In this document: one piece after another, positions 31,094-41,888 of the stretch
Position numbering within the stretch: position 1 is the first letter of the stretch
Layout of the letters: every line of letters begins with the position of its first letter
Source of the DNA: Leucosporidium creatinivorum
Taxonomy: Eukaryota > Basidiomycota > Microbotryomycetes > Leucosporidiales > Leucosporidiaceae
Direction of reading: 5' to 3'
Assembly (NCBI GenBank): GCA_001600635.1
Contig: BCKL01000012.1
Location: 372,001 to 436,000, forward strand
Length of the DNA stretch: 64,000 bases
The notes under the pieces: model-generated
Databases searched by the model: none
What the model was told of the DNA's origin: nothing
Seen by the model: the letters and a program-made list of their open reading frames with translations, nothing else
Position numbers and translations under genes: made by a program

Positions 31094-31840
31094 ATGGGCA
31101 TGTAGGGTGACAGATATCTTTGGAATATGTGCTTCAGTGATAAAGCGGTGCAGCGAGAGAGTCAGGCAAAGTCTTCGGCGCGAATGGGCCGCTCGGCGAA
31201 GGTAGATGGTGCGCCGAGGCGACCTTTCGAGGAGCTTGCACGATCAGCGTACAGTTCAAGCTTTCTGATCTCTCTACAACGATGTACCGAGCCCGAGCAG
31301 CTCGCTCGTAACAGAGGAAGCCACCTCTGGCTCCTCAGTGGCTCCTCTCGCACCGAGCGAAAGGGGAGTACATCGAGAGCTCGCTGCTCTCCCTGCCACC
31401 ACAACCTCGTCTCTCGCTTCCAACTCGCCGGCGCGCGTCTCAGGGATCTACCTACAGAGCTGCAAGGTCGCTGTAGCCTTCTGCTGCACTCCAGCACTCC
31501 CGTAAAGGTGAGACAGCGCGCTTCTCTCTCGCCCCAGCGTCGTCCTTTGTCGCGCTCGTTCTGTAGCTGACAGCTCTCTGCTCGCGTGCGGTACAGGTCA
31601 CTCGTCTGTAGATCTACACCCTCTACCGCCCACAACCGCTTAAGAGCAGCGAGATGCAGTAATCCCCGGCGCCCGCTCCCTCCCTCCTCGCGACTTAACG
31701 ACCTCTCGGCCTTCCTTTCTGTCCTTCTCTGAACGGCCCACGACCTACATACGACTCTTTCTTGATACCCTATACGTCCTCTTCCACCTCGCTCCCACCC
31801 AGCAAAACTCAGACCGCCGCCCGGGCCCCTCCACAACAAC
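31094..31840. promoter_or_regulatory. Long promoter/leader region upstream of the Ras GEF gene
   Basis: About 750 bases with no conserved frame. Several GT...CTGAC...AG combinations suggest 5' UTR introns (for example a donor at 31508 and an acceptor near 31599), but they cannot be confirmed without transcripts. Confidence 0.4.
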
Positions 31841-34800
31841 ATGCCCAACTCGTCCGATTTGGCCATTGCAGCAGATGGCAGCTTCGTCGAGACTACCAAC
31901 AAGAAGGCGGCAGACGCTCTAGCTGCGCACTACAGCCGCGAGGGCGAGGGGAGGGAGCAGTACGCCGTGCAGAGCAGGGTGGAGAACGGCAAGACGATCT
32001 ACAGGATCAGGTGAGTGCAGGGTGCAGCTCGAGGCTCACAGGTCTAGCGAAACGATTGAGCTCACTCCGGCCTATACCACTGCAGACCTCGCTCTGTCCC
32101 AGAACCCGCTTCGCCCGCTGCCCCGTCCGCGCCGAACCACTCGTCCGCTTCCCCTCCTTCCTCCGCCGACTCAAGTGCAGCTCAAATGCCCTTCACCAAG
32201 ACTTCGACACAACCTCCTCCTCCTCCTTCACCCAAGCTTCAGAACCAGCCTTCCATCGCTGTTCTTCGGTCGTCCGCCTCCATCCCCGTCCTCGACGCCG
32301 AAGCGCCCTCACTTCCTACCACCGGTGGACCAACCTACCTCGCTCCTACACCTGCGCCGCATGCTCAAAGCGGTAGCATCCGTCGCGCCGGTAGCACCCC
32401 CTCACTCTCGGCCGTCGCTTCGAGCTCCTCGGTCAGCCTCTCGCGATCCAAATCGACTGGCGCGGGTTCGGGAGGTGGGAATGTGCAGAGTGACGTGCTC
32501 GGACGGCTATTGGGATGGAACGCTGCGCCGATGGATAGCACGAGGAGGGAGGAGGGCACGGCGCAGCTAGGATTGCCTGGCGCCTTCACTGGCGAGGAGG
32601 GGGCTGCTTTAGCAAAGGGTAGCAAAGGGAGTGTGGAGGAGAGGGATAGTAGTGATCTGCCTCAGGATCGTACGTCTTCGCTTCTCGACTGCCGCTTCGG
32701 CCCTCCTCGCCGAGCCAGAGCTGATCCTACTTCTCCACGCGCAGCAGTAGTAGACGAGCTCACCTCAGCTCGTTCGCGCTCCAATTCTCACTCGCTCGCT
32801 CGACCCAACATGTCCCGCACCAACTCCTCCCCCTTCGGCGCTGGCGTGCGAGTGCCCGCTCCCCCTCGATCTCGCGACCCTTCCGCCGACGTCTCCACTT
32901 CCTCCCATCTCGGCCACCCTCTCGAGACCTCCGAACCACGCACCATGCGCGAGGTAGCCTCCTCCGACTCGATTCGCACAGCCAAGGCCGACGATCACCG
33001 AACGACGGTCTTCCCCTCAACGCCTCAGAAGTCGAGATGGGACGACCCAACCGTCTTCGATGTCATCCAAGGTCTTTCCTCTACTCCTGCACCGACTTGG
33101 CCTACCCCCGAATCGCCCTCCCCCGACTTCGCCGCCTACGGTCGCGAGCAGCACCACGAGCGCCTCCCCTCCTCCGCTTCCTTCACCTCTTCGCACTCAC
33201 AGTCCTCTTCCGCCCTCTCCCACTCCAGCCCAGCTCACCACATCACCGTATCGGCCACCACCTCTCCTGGCGACGATCCTCGCTTCGTCATCTGGGGTCT
33301 CCGAGATCGTCCAGCTACGCCTTCACCCAGCGGGTCGGCGACAGGCGAGCGCCGCGGCAGCGTCGTCGACGTCGAGCTCGGCAGTCCCAGCACCAGCGCC
33401 AGTGGCAGCCCCGCCACCGCCAGCTCGAAGCGGTGGAGCGGCTTCCGGGAGCGCCGAGATACGGGCGAGAGCTACAGCCCTGCGTCTAGCGTGCGCGATT
33501 CGGTTGGCTCGGGTCGAGGGATCCACCCACAGCAACCACCCCTTGCCGTTCAGCCGCAAAACCGAGTCCTCATGGCCGCCACGACCGAGCGCTGGATCGC
33601 CGAGCTCACCTCCCAAATCTCCTCCGACCTCCTCAGCACCTTTTTCCTCACCTACCGCGCCTTCCTCACCCCTCTTCACATCTTCCACCTCCTCATCGCT
33701 CGCTTCGAATGGGCGCTTCAGCCGCCCTCTTCCCCCACCGACGAAGCCTCTCGCCGTATCGTTCGAGTTCGGACGTTCGTCGTCCTGAGGCATTGGCTCC
33801 TCAACCACTTCATGGACGACTTCTTCCCTCATCGGGAGGTGAGGAAGGGGTTGACCGAGTGGTTGAACCGCTGTGGGAGGGAGCAGAGGTTCAAGGAGAG
33901 TCAGAAGGATATGAGGTTGATCAAGAGGTTGAAGAAAATCTGTAGGCGGTTGAAGGAGATGCATGTAGTGCTGGGACCGGGAGATGCGAGGGAGGCAAAG
34001 AGGGTGATGGAGGAGGTGGAGCAGGCGCCCAAGAGTCCAGCACTCGGCGCTTCGGATGAGGATGTTGACCTCGAGGTCGATACCAACGAAACCCCTACCG
34101 TCTCTATCCAACCTTCGGCGCCACCGCCACGTGAGCGAGGGCGACTCGCTTCACTCCTCCATCACAAATCGCCTAGCGACCTCGCTTCCACCTCCGCCGC
34201 CACTCAATCCCCTCCCACGACCGCCTACCTCCCCTCCTCCCCTCCTCCAGCTTCCACCTCAGCGCAATACCCTCTCCCCAACCCGACCGGTACCCAAAAC
34301 CACCCCCTCGCTCGCTCGCTCCATAACGCTCTCGGCTCCTTCGGTCGCTTCAAGCGAATGCTCGGGAATCGGACAGGCGGTTCCGGAGGAGCAGCTGTTG
34401 GAGGCAGCACCGAGATGATGGACGAGGTCGAGTTTGAGAAGAACGAGACGGGGGATCTGCTTTGGGTCAAGGGTGGAGTAAATCGGTATCTCGAGTTTTG
34501 GGGGATCGCGAGGGAGGGAGAAGAGGAGGAGAAGGATGGAGGACTACCCGCACTGAACGAGCAGGACGTAGGACCCGGGTCAACTCCTAGTACCTCCATC
34601 GACACGCCGAGGGAGCCTTCCTACGTCCACACCATCGCCGAGGAAAACGAGCCCGACTCACCTCGCCTGACTGTGGACCCAGACGTCGTCGGCCTCGGCC
34701 TCGGCCTCGGCCTTCCAACACCTCGCGCTGAGCCCAAGGCACTTCTTCGCTCTCCCGCCACCACCGACTTCAGCTCCGGCGTTCTCCCTCCTCGCGCCCC

Positions 34801-37021
34801 GCCAGCCCCCACTGCAGTCCCCGCTCCCATTATCCCCATCTTCGAACCATCGCCATTCGATCTCCTCGACGAACACGAGCCCGACGGCTCCCACGCCTTC
34901 TTCCTTCCTCAACGCCCTGCTTCCGCTCGCATCGAACTCGACGACATCGACCTCTCCGACGAGGACGAGGATGTGGTCGAGGTCAAGCGTACGCTGAAGC
35001 GCCTTCCAGGAGCGGGCAACCTTCGCATCGCCTCCAACGTCAAGGGCATTTCTCATGCGCCGTATCGACAATCGACGGAGTCGGCCTTTTCTTACGGCTC
35101 CCCTCGACCGCCATCATATGGCGGAGCAGAGCGCGAGTCGATCCTCATCCACGATGCGAGCTTCGTCGACGATGAAGAGGGCGTCGAACCCGCTGCTGGC
35201 GTGCAGATCGTCGCTGGCTTCATCCTCGAGGGCATCGATGATTCGGACGATGAGGACGACGGAGGAGGGATCGAGGCGGCATTGAGGAGGCTCGAGGGAA
35301 TCGTGGATGATACGAGGGAGAAGGAGAGGAAGAGGAAGGTGGACAGGCAGATGGAGCGGAGCGCGATGGTGTTGCAGTTGCAGCAAGCCGGCGTTGCCAT
35401 CCCGCCCTCGCTCGTCGGACAGCAGGAGCAGCAACCCTACAACGACGACGTTCGCCACTCGTACGCCACCACCATCGACTCCCTTCCATTCGTGGAAGAC
35501 CATGTCGCCGAGCCGTTGGCAGCAGCTCGCGAGGCTGCAGTCGTTCCTCCCGTCTCCCTTATCCCTCCGCCGGCCCATCCCGCCCCCATCTCTCCCCCTC
35601 GACCCACCAGCAAACTCCCACCACTCTCCCTTTCTCGCCGAGCGGGACCAGGCCGCAAACCTTCCCTCAGCAAGCTCTTCGGCGGCGGCTCAGCATCCCT
35701 TCGCCCTACTTCCTCTCGCCCTCCTCTCGCCGGCATGAACCCCACCGCCGGTCCCACTCCACCGACCCATCGCTCATTCCTCCTCCTTTACCGAACCGAG
35801 TCCATTGCTCGCCAGTTCTGCCTCATCGAGCGCGACATGCTTCGTGTGCTCGGTTGGCAAGAGTTGGTCTCGGGCGCGTGGCGGGATCGGGCGCAGAGGG
35901 AAGCGGGCGAGGTGCTCGACTGGGAGCAGTACCTCAAGGAGAGGAGGAAGATCGAGCTGAAGGCGAGGGAGAGGGGAGAGAGGTTGGAGAGCGCCGTGCA
36001 GGCCGTCATCGCGAGGTTCAACTTGACCGCCAACTGGGTCTGCTCCGAGGTATGTTGCTCGTGTTCTAAGATAATGAGCTCGCGCTGATCACCTCTCCCA
36101 AGCAGATCGTCCTCACTGCCAACCCCGACGAGCGAGTCGCCCTCATCGCCAAGTTCATTCGGCTCGCCTTCGTTCGTTCGCTTTCTGCTGCTCTACACAT
36201 CGCACACTGACCCACGTGCTTCGACAGAAATGCTACTGCCAGTCCAACTTCCAGACGCTCACCCAGATCATCCACGGCCTCCAGCTCCCCGACGTCGAGC
36301 GGCTCAAGAAGACGTGGGCGAGGGTGCCGACATGGGAGATGCGCAAGTTCCGCGGCATGCAGGTCTTCGTCTCACATCTCAAGAACGTGAGTTGATCACT
36401 AATCCACCTTTGCATGACTACGAGAGCTGATCTCCGCCCTTTCTCGACCAGTTCAAGCACCTTCGCGAGGTTACGAACGCCCTCATCGCCGAGTACGGTC
36501 CTCCTGGCCAGCGCGGTCTTTCCCCCGCCTTTAGCGAGCCCAACAAGAACTCGGCGGCTGCCAAGGGTGTCAAGGCTTCGCCTGTTCCCGTCGGCTGCAT
36601 CCCCTTCCTCTGTGAGTGGCTCCTCCGACTACTTCTCGAGTTCATGACTGACCTTGCTCGTTTACCAGGCCTCTTCCTGCGCGACCTCACTCTCAACGCT
36701 GAGCTACCAACGTACCTCGACCCCACCTCGACCAACACCTCCGCCTCGGTCGACTCGACCGGCGGCCTCACCCACGTCGCCGATCCCTCCGCCTTCGACC
36801 ACCTCCCACCTCTCCCTGACCACATGCCCCTTCGCCCACTGGTCAACGTACACAAGTTCCGTGTGCAGGCGACGTTGGTGCAGCGAGTTTTGGCGTTCCA
36901 AGAGTTCGCCGAGGGCTACCCCTACGAGTCCGAGACGAGCGTCTACTTCAAGTGCCTCAAAATTCGGTCACTCGACTCGACGGCCATGAAGGAGGTTTCT
37001 GTACGCCTCGCCGAGTCTTAG
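31841..37021 (+). CDS. Ras-family guanine nucleotide exchange factor (RasGEF_N + RasGEF)
   Basis: About 1500 residues. Exon 1 (MPNSSDLAIAADGSFVETTN...) joins in phase to a very long exon. The first 450 residues are Ser/Pro-rich and disordered. A RasGEF N-terminal domain begins near TERWIAELTSQISSDLLSTF and FFLTYRAFLTPLHIFHLL. A long disordered and acidic middle follows (DDIDLSDEDEDVVEV). The catalytic CDC25 domain runs from SFLLLYRTESIARQFCLIER through ANWVCSEIVLT, KCYCQSNFQTLTQIIHGL, FKHLREVTNALIAEYGPP and CIPFLCLFLRDLTLNAELP, ending VRLAES. It activates a Ras, Rap or Rsr1-like GTPase; the layout recalls fungal Lte1 and Bud5 relatives, but orthology cannot be fixed by eye. An in-frame 75-base intron lies near 32670-32744, and three or four introns cut the catalytic domain. 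Confidence 0.88.
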
Positions 37022-37292
37022 CACCCACTCCCCTTCATCATAGACATTTGCTATTCTCCTTTCCTTCCCCCCTCGTTCGTTTCTCTCTAGGCAGTCTTCT
37101 CCTTCAGTTTGGGTGTACAGTTATTTCTTCCGTCGTTTAGTGATACCTTCCTTTCTTTCATATCCTTTCCTTTTGCAAGTCAGCTACAGTTTTCGACTCT
37201 TTTCGACTTCAATCATGTGGGGCGGCCAAAGCGAGCTTGCGAGCCGACATCGCACCTTGCCCTCCGCTTCGTCGCACATTTCGCTCATCTCG

Positions 37293-38400
37293 ATGACTGC
37301 CGCTTCGTTTGCACCAGAGTGGAAGGGTCTACCAGAGGGTACAGCCGCCTGCTCCGTCACCGCCTTCTGTCCTGCTACGCTCAGGCTCAACGAATGGGAG
37401 ACGATCTTGCCTGGTCGCTCTGGCTTCTAGTGGGTCGTGTCAAGCTGTGGGAGAGCAAGAGCAAGCTAAGACTACCTATTTATAGTACCCGACGTCCTTG
37501 CCTATGCTTCCTGATTCGCCACGAGCCATCAAACCGCCTCATCCTCTTCGATCTCTCCCTCGCCGAAGGATGGCAGAAGTGGCTCGGCGAACGGGCAGAC
37601 GATTACTCGCAGGAATTTGAAGTAGAGCTGGGAAACTCTCTGCCGGTTCAGCTAGCCAGGAAGGGCGTCAAGCCAGAGAACATTAACGATATCCTCCTGA
37701 GTCGTAAGTCGAGCTGCAGTGGAGGAAGGCGTTTGCTGACTCCCTCGCTCGCCTACAGACCGACACTTTGACCACACGGGCGACATCTCGCTGTTCCCTA
37801 ACGCCAACATCGTGTGTGGACCCGGCGAGGCAGCTGGAACCCCTTCTCTCGCTGCCGAGGCCGCTCGAGTGTCTTCTGTAGCCTGGGACGACACTACACC
37901 ACCCGTCGCATCCTTCTCCGCCTCACAAGACTTCCTCGGCGATGGCTCCATTGTCCTGGTCAGCTTGCCCGGCCACACTTCAGGACACATCGGCGCTCTC
38001 GTTCGGACCGGCAAGGATGAATACGTCTTGCTCGCTTCGGACGGCTGTCACCACCATCTTCTCCTTTCCCACCGTCCCGAAAATGCGCATTACGCCCTCG
38101 GCATGGTGCTCGCCGAGGATGCGAAGGAGGGAGACCCGCCGACCGTTTCGGCGAATTACGAGGACTACGACGAGGCGAGTAGGACATTGGAGAGGTTGCG
38201 GGTCGCAGGGAAGAGAGAGGAGATCATTGTAATAATGGCGCATGATGAGATGGGATGGAAGAGGTGGGAGGAGAAGGAGGGGACCGAGGGCGTCGAGCTG
38301 CAGGGCTGGAAAGGGCGGGGACTGAAGGCTGATATAGCGGAGGGGTTGCATAGGGGCATACATCTCTATCCTCTCACACTGGCAGTCGAGGCGCAGAGTG
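37293..38400 (+). CDS. Metallo-beta-lactamase-fold hydrolase (lactonase-like)
   Basis: Three exons join in phase: 37293-37429, 37486-37703 and from 37759. Zinc-site motifs: LLSHRHFDHTGD (HxHxDH form, split by intron 2), the next His in LPGHTSGHIGALV, Asp in LLASDGCHHH, and a late His in IVIMAHDEMGW. SFLI/CFLIRHEP and LILFDLSLAEGW upstream match the group that includes quorum-quenching lactonases and fungal relatives of unknown substrate. An alternative start lies at 37215. The 3' end is unclear: the frame stays open past HRGIHLYPLTLA and right through the start of the superoxide dismutase gene in another frame, so the end given is approximate and follows the usual length of the family. Confidence 0.75.
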
Positions 38401-38616
38401 TTCGGCAACAGCTGCGAAGGTCGACCGAGCGCCGAACCTCGGAGCTGCCTCAAAGACGAGGCGATTCTCCTGCACAAAAAGGCTTGGTTCGCCTATGGGA
38501 TGCTACCTATGCCCAAGCGACGCCTACAGCTGCACCTCACCATCTCCATCCTGAACACAGCTGCTCAACTCAGTCTCGACCATCTCCGAGCTCGAGCTCG
38601 TTTCGCTTCCGCCAAA

Positions 38617-39910
38617 ATGCTCGCTTTCACTATTCGCTCGCTCGTTCTGCTCGGACTCGCCACCATTGCCACCATCGCTCGCGCTCAGTACACGCTGCCT
38701 CCTCTGCCCTACCCCTACGATGTAGGTCTTCAGTATCTCGTCGTCGCGCGAGCGCTCAGGGAGCTGACCGTCTCTCTCGCTCTCGCTTCAGGCTCTCGAG
38801 CCCGCTATCTCGAAGGAGATCATGAGTAAGCCCTCTGACTACGCCCTCTGTAGGAGTACCGAGGCTGACAGCCTCTCACGATCAACCGTTTGCCAGCCCT
38901 CCACCACGACCGTCATCACCGAGCTTATGTCGAGAATCTGAACCGTGTAAATGCATCCTAGAAGACTATGTAGCAGAAGCAGAGTCTGCTGCAGAAGTGC
39001 CTGCAGCAGAAGAGTTGACCTTTGACTCTGGACAGGCCACCGCCGAGTTCGGTCAGGCGTTCGTTGCTCAGGATCTCAAGAAGCAGATCGCGCTGCAGTC
39101 GTCCATCAAGTTCAACGGCGGCGGAGACATCAATCACGTACGTGCCTCCACTTCTTCGCAGGATGCATTGCACCCGTCACTCAATCGTTTCGAGGGCCGG
39201 CGCTGACGGCTCGGCGTTTCCCTTCGCAGTCGCTCTTCTGGCTCAATCTCACCCCCGTCCGTCGCTGGTGATCGCTATCAATAGCCCTTCTGCTGATGGT
39301 CTGCCCCCCACAGGTCAAGAACTCGAGCTACCCCTCCTCGGGACCGCTCAAGGCGACCGTCGACTCGCAGTTCGGCTCGCTCGACGCCCTCAAGAGCACC
39401 ATGACGACGAACGCTCTCGCTATCCAAGGCTCGGGATGGTCCTGGCTTATCTACCACCCCAGCAACAAGACCATGGAGGTCGTCTCGACCGCCAACCAGG
39501 ATCCCATCCTCGCTCCGAGCGTTCCTCTGCTCGGCATTGACGTTTGGGAGCATGCTTACTACAGTGAGTGGTGTGAGGAGGCTCTAGGGTATAATATGAG
39601 ATGCTGACCCTTCTATTCGATCCCTCGCAGTCGATTACCAGTGCGTTTAGGGAGCGCCGAGTGCCCGATCGACCGAGCTCCCTCGCCGACTGTTCTTGCC
39701 TTCGCAGAAACAACAAGGCGACCTACCTTGAGAAGATTTGGACCGGTGAGCTTTCCCTTCCAACTCGCCCCTTCCCTGCTGCACCAGTATGAGCTCACTT
39801 CGTCCCGTGTCCCTCCTCGCCTCCCTTCGGCGCCGCTATCGTGCCCAGTCATCAACTGGAAGACCGCCGAGCAGCGCTTGGTCGACGCTCAGAAGCAGCA
39901 GAAGGCTTAG
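38617..39910 (+). CDS. Secreted Mn/Fe superoxide dismutase
   Basis: Converts superoxide to peroxide and oxygen. Residues 1-23 (MLAFTIRSLVLLGLATIATI...) form a clear signal peptide followed by QYTLPPLPYPYDALEP, the usual SOD start. Metal ligands are present: His in LHHDRHHRAYVENLN, His in GGGDINHSLFW, and Asp and His in LGIDVWEHAYY. The C-terminus is VINWKTAEQRLVDAQKQQKA. Eight or more introns were placed, including a 10-base exon (39631-39640) that joins HAYY to IDYQNNK. Mn/Fe enzymes of fungi are normally mitochondrial or cytosolic; an export signal on this fold is less common and suggests defence at the cell surface or cell wall. It lies close downstream of the hydrolase gene. Mn versus Fe cannot be decided here. 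Confidence 0.88.
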
Positions 39911-40399
39911 CGGGGAGAGTGTGGCTCAGATACGATGATTCTTGCTTGCTTATAGCTCGATACGCCTCGGCCGCAGGTGGCGATGGGAAATAAATGGCTC
40001 GGAGTTGATATACAGATTGCTAGCGGCGCAAGGAGCTTTCTACGAGGTCATGAAAGTGTGTCCAGCTATTCACGATGCTTCTTTAACGATAACGACACCA
40101 CAAAAACTCGCCGAGTGCTCCCTCGTGCTCGGCGAATGCTTGCCGAAGCCATCGAGCCGGCCTGCTGCAACATGATGCTCAGGTCAAGCTGTCTTGAGGC
40201 TGCTGAGGTCCTCAGAGATTAGCACCTTCATTTCCGAAGCACTTTGCTACAGACTCAGCAGCCCTTTTCCATGACGAAACGGCTCGAGCGTTTCTTTAAC
40301 TCCCGCCGCTCGCATCGCTGCTTTCGTCTCAAGGTGAGCTTGCAGCAAGCAGCTGCAGAGAGCTGTAGGCTGACACTCGGTCTCCCTCTACAGCCCGCC
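39911..40399. promoter_or_regulatory. Promoter and 5' UTR with intron, F-box gene
   Basis: About 490 bases. A UTR intron (about 40334-40393; GTGAGC donor, GGCTGAC branch, CTCTACAG acceptor) ends six bases before the ATG at 40400. If unspliced, an upstream in-frame ATG at 40244 would extend the protein. Confidence 0.55.
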
Positions 40400-41502
40400 A
40401 TGCCTACACTTCCCAACGACGTGCTCGCGCTCATCTTCACGCCCGCCAACTTTGTCGACGCTCAGACGCGCGACTACCACAACATCTGCCTCGCCAGCAA
40501 GAGCTTCCTCTCGTATGGGCGTCAGCTCCTCTGGAGGACAGGCTGGGTCGGTGCGGTTGAGGACGTTGGCTCCAAGCCAGCACCCTCGAAGCTCGTTGGC
40601 CCCTTCGTTCGTCACCTCAGGATCGACTTTAGCAGGATGGAAGACCAGTACATCGAGCAGTTCTTCGAGGAGTCGCCGTTCGGAGACAATCAGATGGATA
40701 CGCAAGGCTACATCGAGGAATGGCTCGCCGCCGCTCCGATCGTCAAGTCGGCCGAGATCGAGCTCGATAATCACCCCTTCCACAAGAAGTGCGACCCCCT
40801 CAAAGTCATCCTCTCCGCCCTGTCGAATCGCAGCTACGCTACGCGCCTCGTCGAGCTCAAGATCAAGGGCCCCGACCAAGAAGGTTACGAGGACTCATTC
40901 GGCGACGACTATCTGAAACGAGCGCCGGAGAAGTGGATGCCTCTACTCAGACGCCTGGCCAACCTCCGTCGTCTCGACCTCGGTATTCACACTCCCCTCA
41001 AGAAGACCGCCCTCGACTGCACCCTTCCTCTTCGCTCCCTCAGCCTTTCGAGCTATCCCGACTTCTTCTGTGATATCGAAGCGGACACTGTGAAAGCGTG
41101 GGCTGCCATCGGGAGGAAGGATCTCGGAGGCAGAATCCTATTGGGGTGCGCGTCGACGATCCGCCATCTTCGTGTCGGCGCCGAGGCTTCGGAGATGGCC
41201 CTTTCGCTCATCGTGGAGTCGCCGGCCAAAGCGTTCCCCGAGCTCAAGACTCTTGCCATCACCGAGAGCGGCTTCTTCGGCGCTCCATCAGCGAAAGTAC
41301 TCCCCATCCTCTCGCAAGTCATCTCCCTCCTCCCCTCCCTCGCCCTTCTTCGCGTCGCTGAGAAGGCCAAGAACGATGACGCGGAATGGAAGGCGCTCAC
41401 CGATGCCTGCAAGACGAAGGGTGTGCAGCTTGGTCAGTCCCCGCCCTCTGCGCCGTGCAAGGAGAGCGCCGCTGACCTTCGGCTCGTGCAGAGATGATCT
41501 GA
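40400..41502 (+). CDS. F-box-like protein 4
   Basis: Starts MPTLPNDVLALIFTPANFVD, a good F-box opening (Leu-Pro-x-Asp-Val-Leu-x-x-Ile), then YHNICLASKSFLSYGRQLLW as the second F-box helix. The remaining 300 residues carry spaced Leu-rich segments (LLRRLANLRRLDLGIHTPLK, ALDCTLPLRSLSLSSYP, FPELKTLAITESGFFG, LLPSLALLRVAEKAK). A last intron (GTCAGT ... GCTGAC ... GTGCAG) adds only Glu-Met-Ile before the stop. Likely an SCF adaptor. The sequence differs strongly from the other leucine-rich genes, although the intron-before-ATG arrangement is shared. Confidence 0.8.
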
Positions 41503-41888
41503 GCTCGATGCTGAGGACAGAAGGCAGAGACGATAGCTCAGAATACGCTTGGACAAGAACAACGGATACTCTCGGATCAATCTTACACTGTGTCAGATAC
41601 AGCTGGGGTGAAGAGGGAGAGAGAGAAGGAAGAAGCTCGGCGAGCTCGGCAAAACTGCTTGTGGCCTGTCGTCCGCCGCCGAGAGCTGCAAAGCTCAGAG
41701 AGGCTCATAGAAGGAGCTGCGATCGGGAGAGATTGCAGTGTGCATCCTTTCACAGCTTCTTAAAGAGTAGCCTCAGCCGAGCGAGTCGGCGCCACTCTCC
41801 CGAGAAGCGCACCTCGAGGCTTGCTTGCTCTCTTCCACATCGCTCGTCTCGTCTTCTCGCTTCGTTGCGACCTCTGTACAGCAGCAGA
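41503..41888. promoter_or_regulatory. Promoter of the coiled-coil protein gene
   Basis: About 385 bases without a gene; purine-rich around 41605-41640. Long frames crossing it are shadows of the neighbouring genes. Confidence 0.4.

Noticed and set aside
34658-35578. Several minus-strand open frames opposite the Ras GEF gene
   Set aside because: They mirror the long GC-rich Ras GEF exon and carry no recognisable motif or intron structure of their own.
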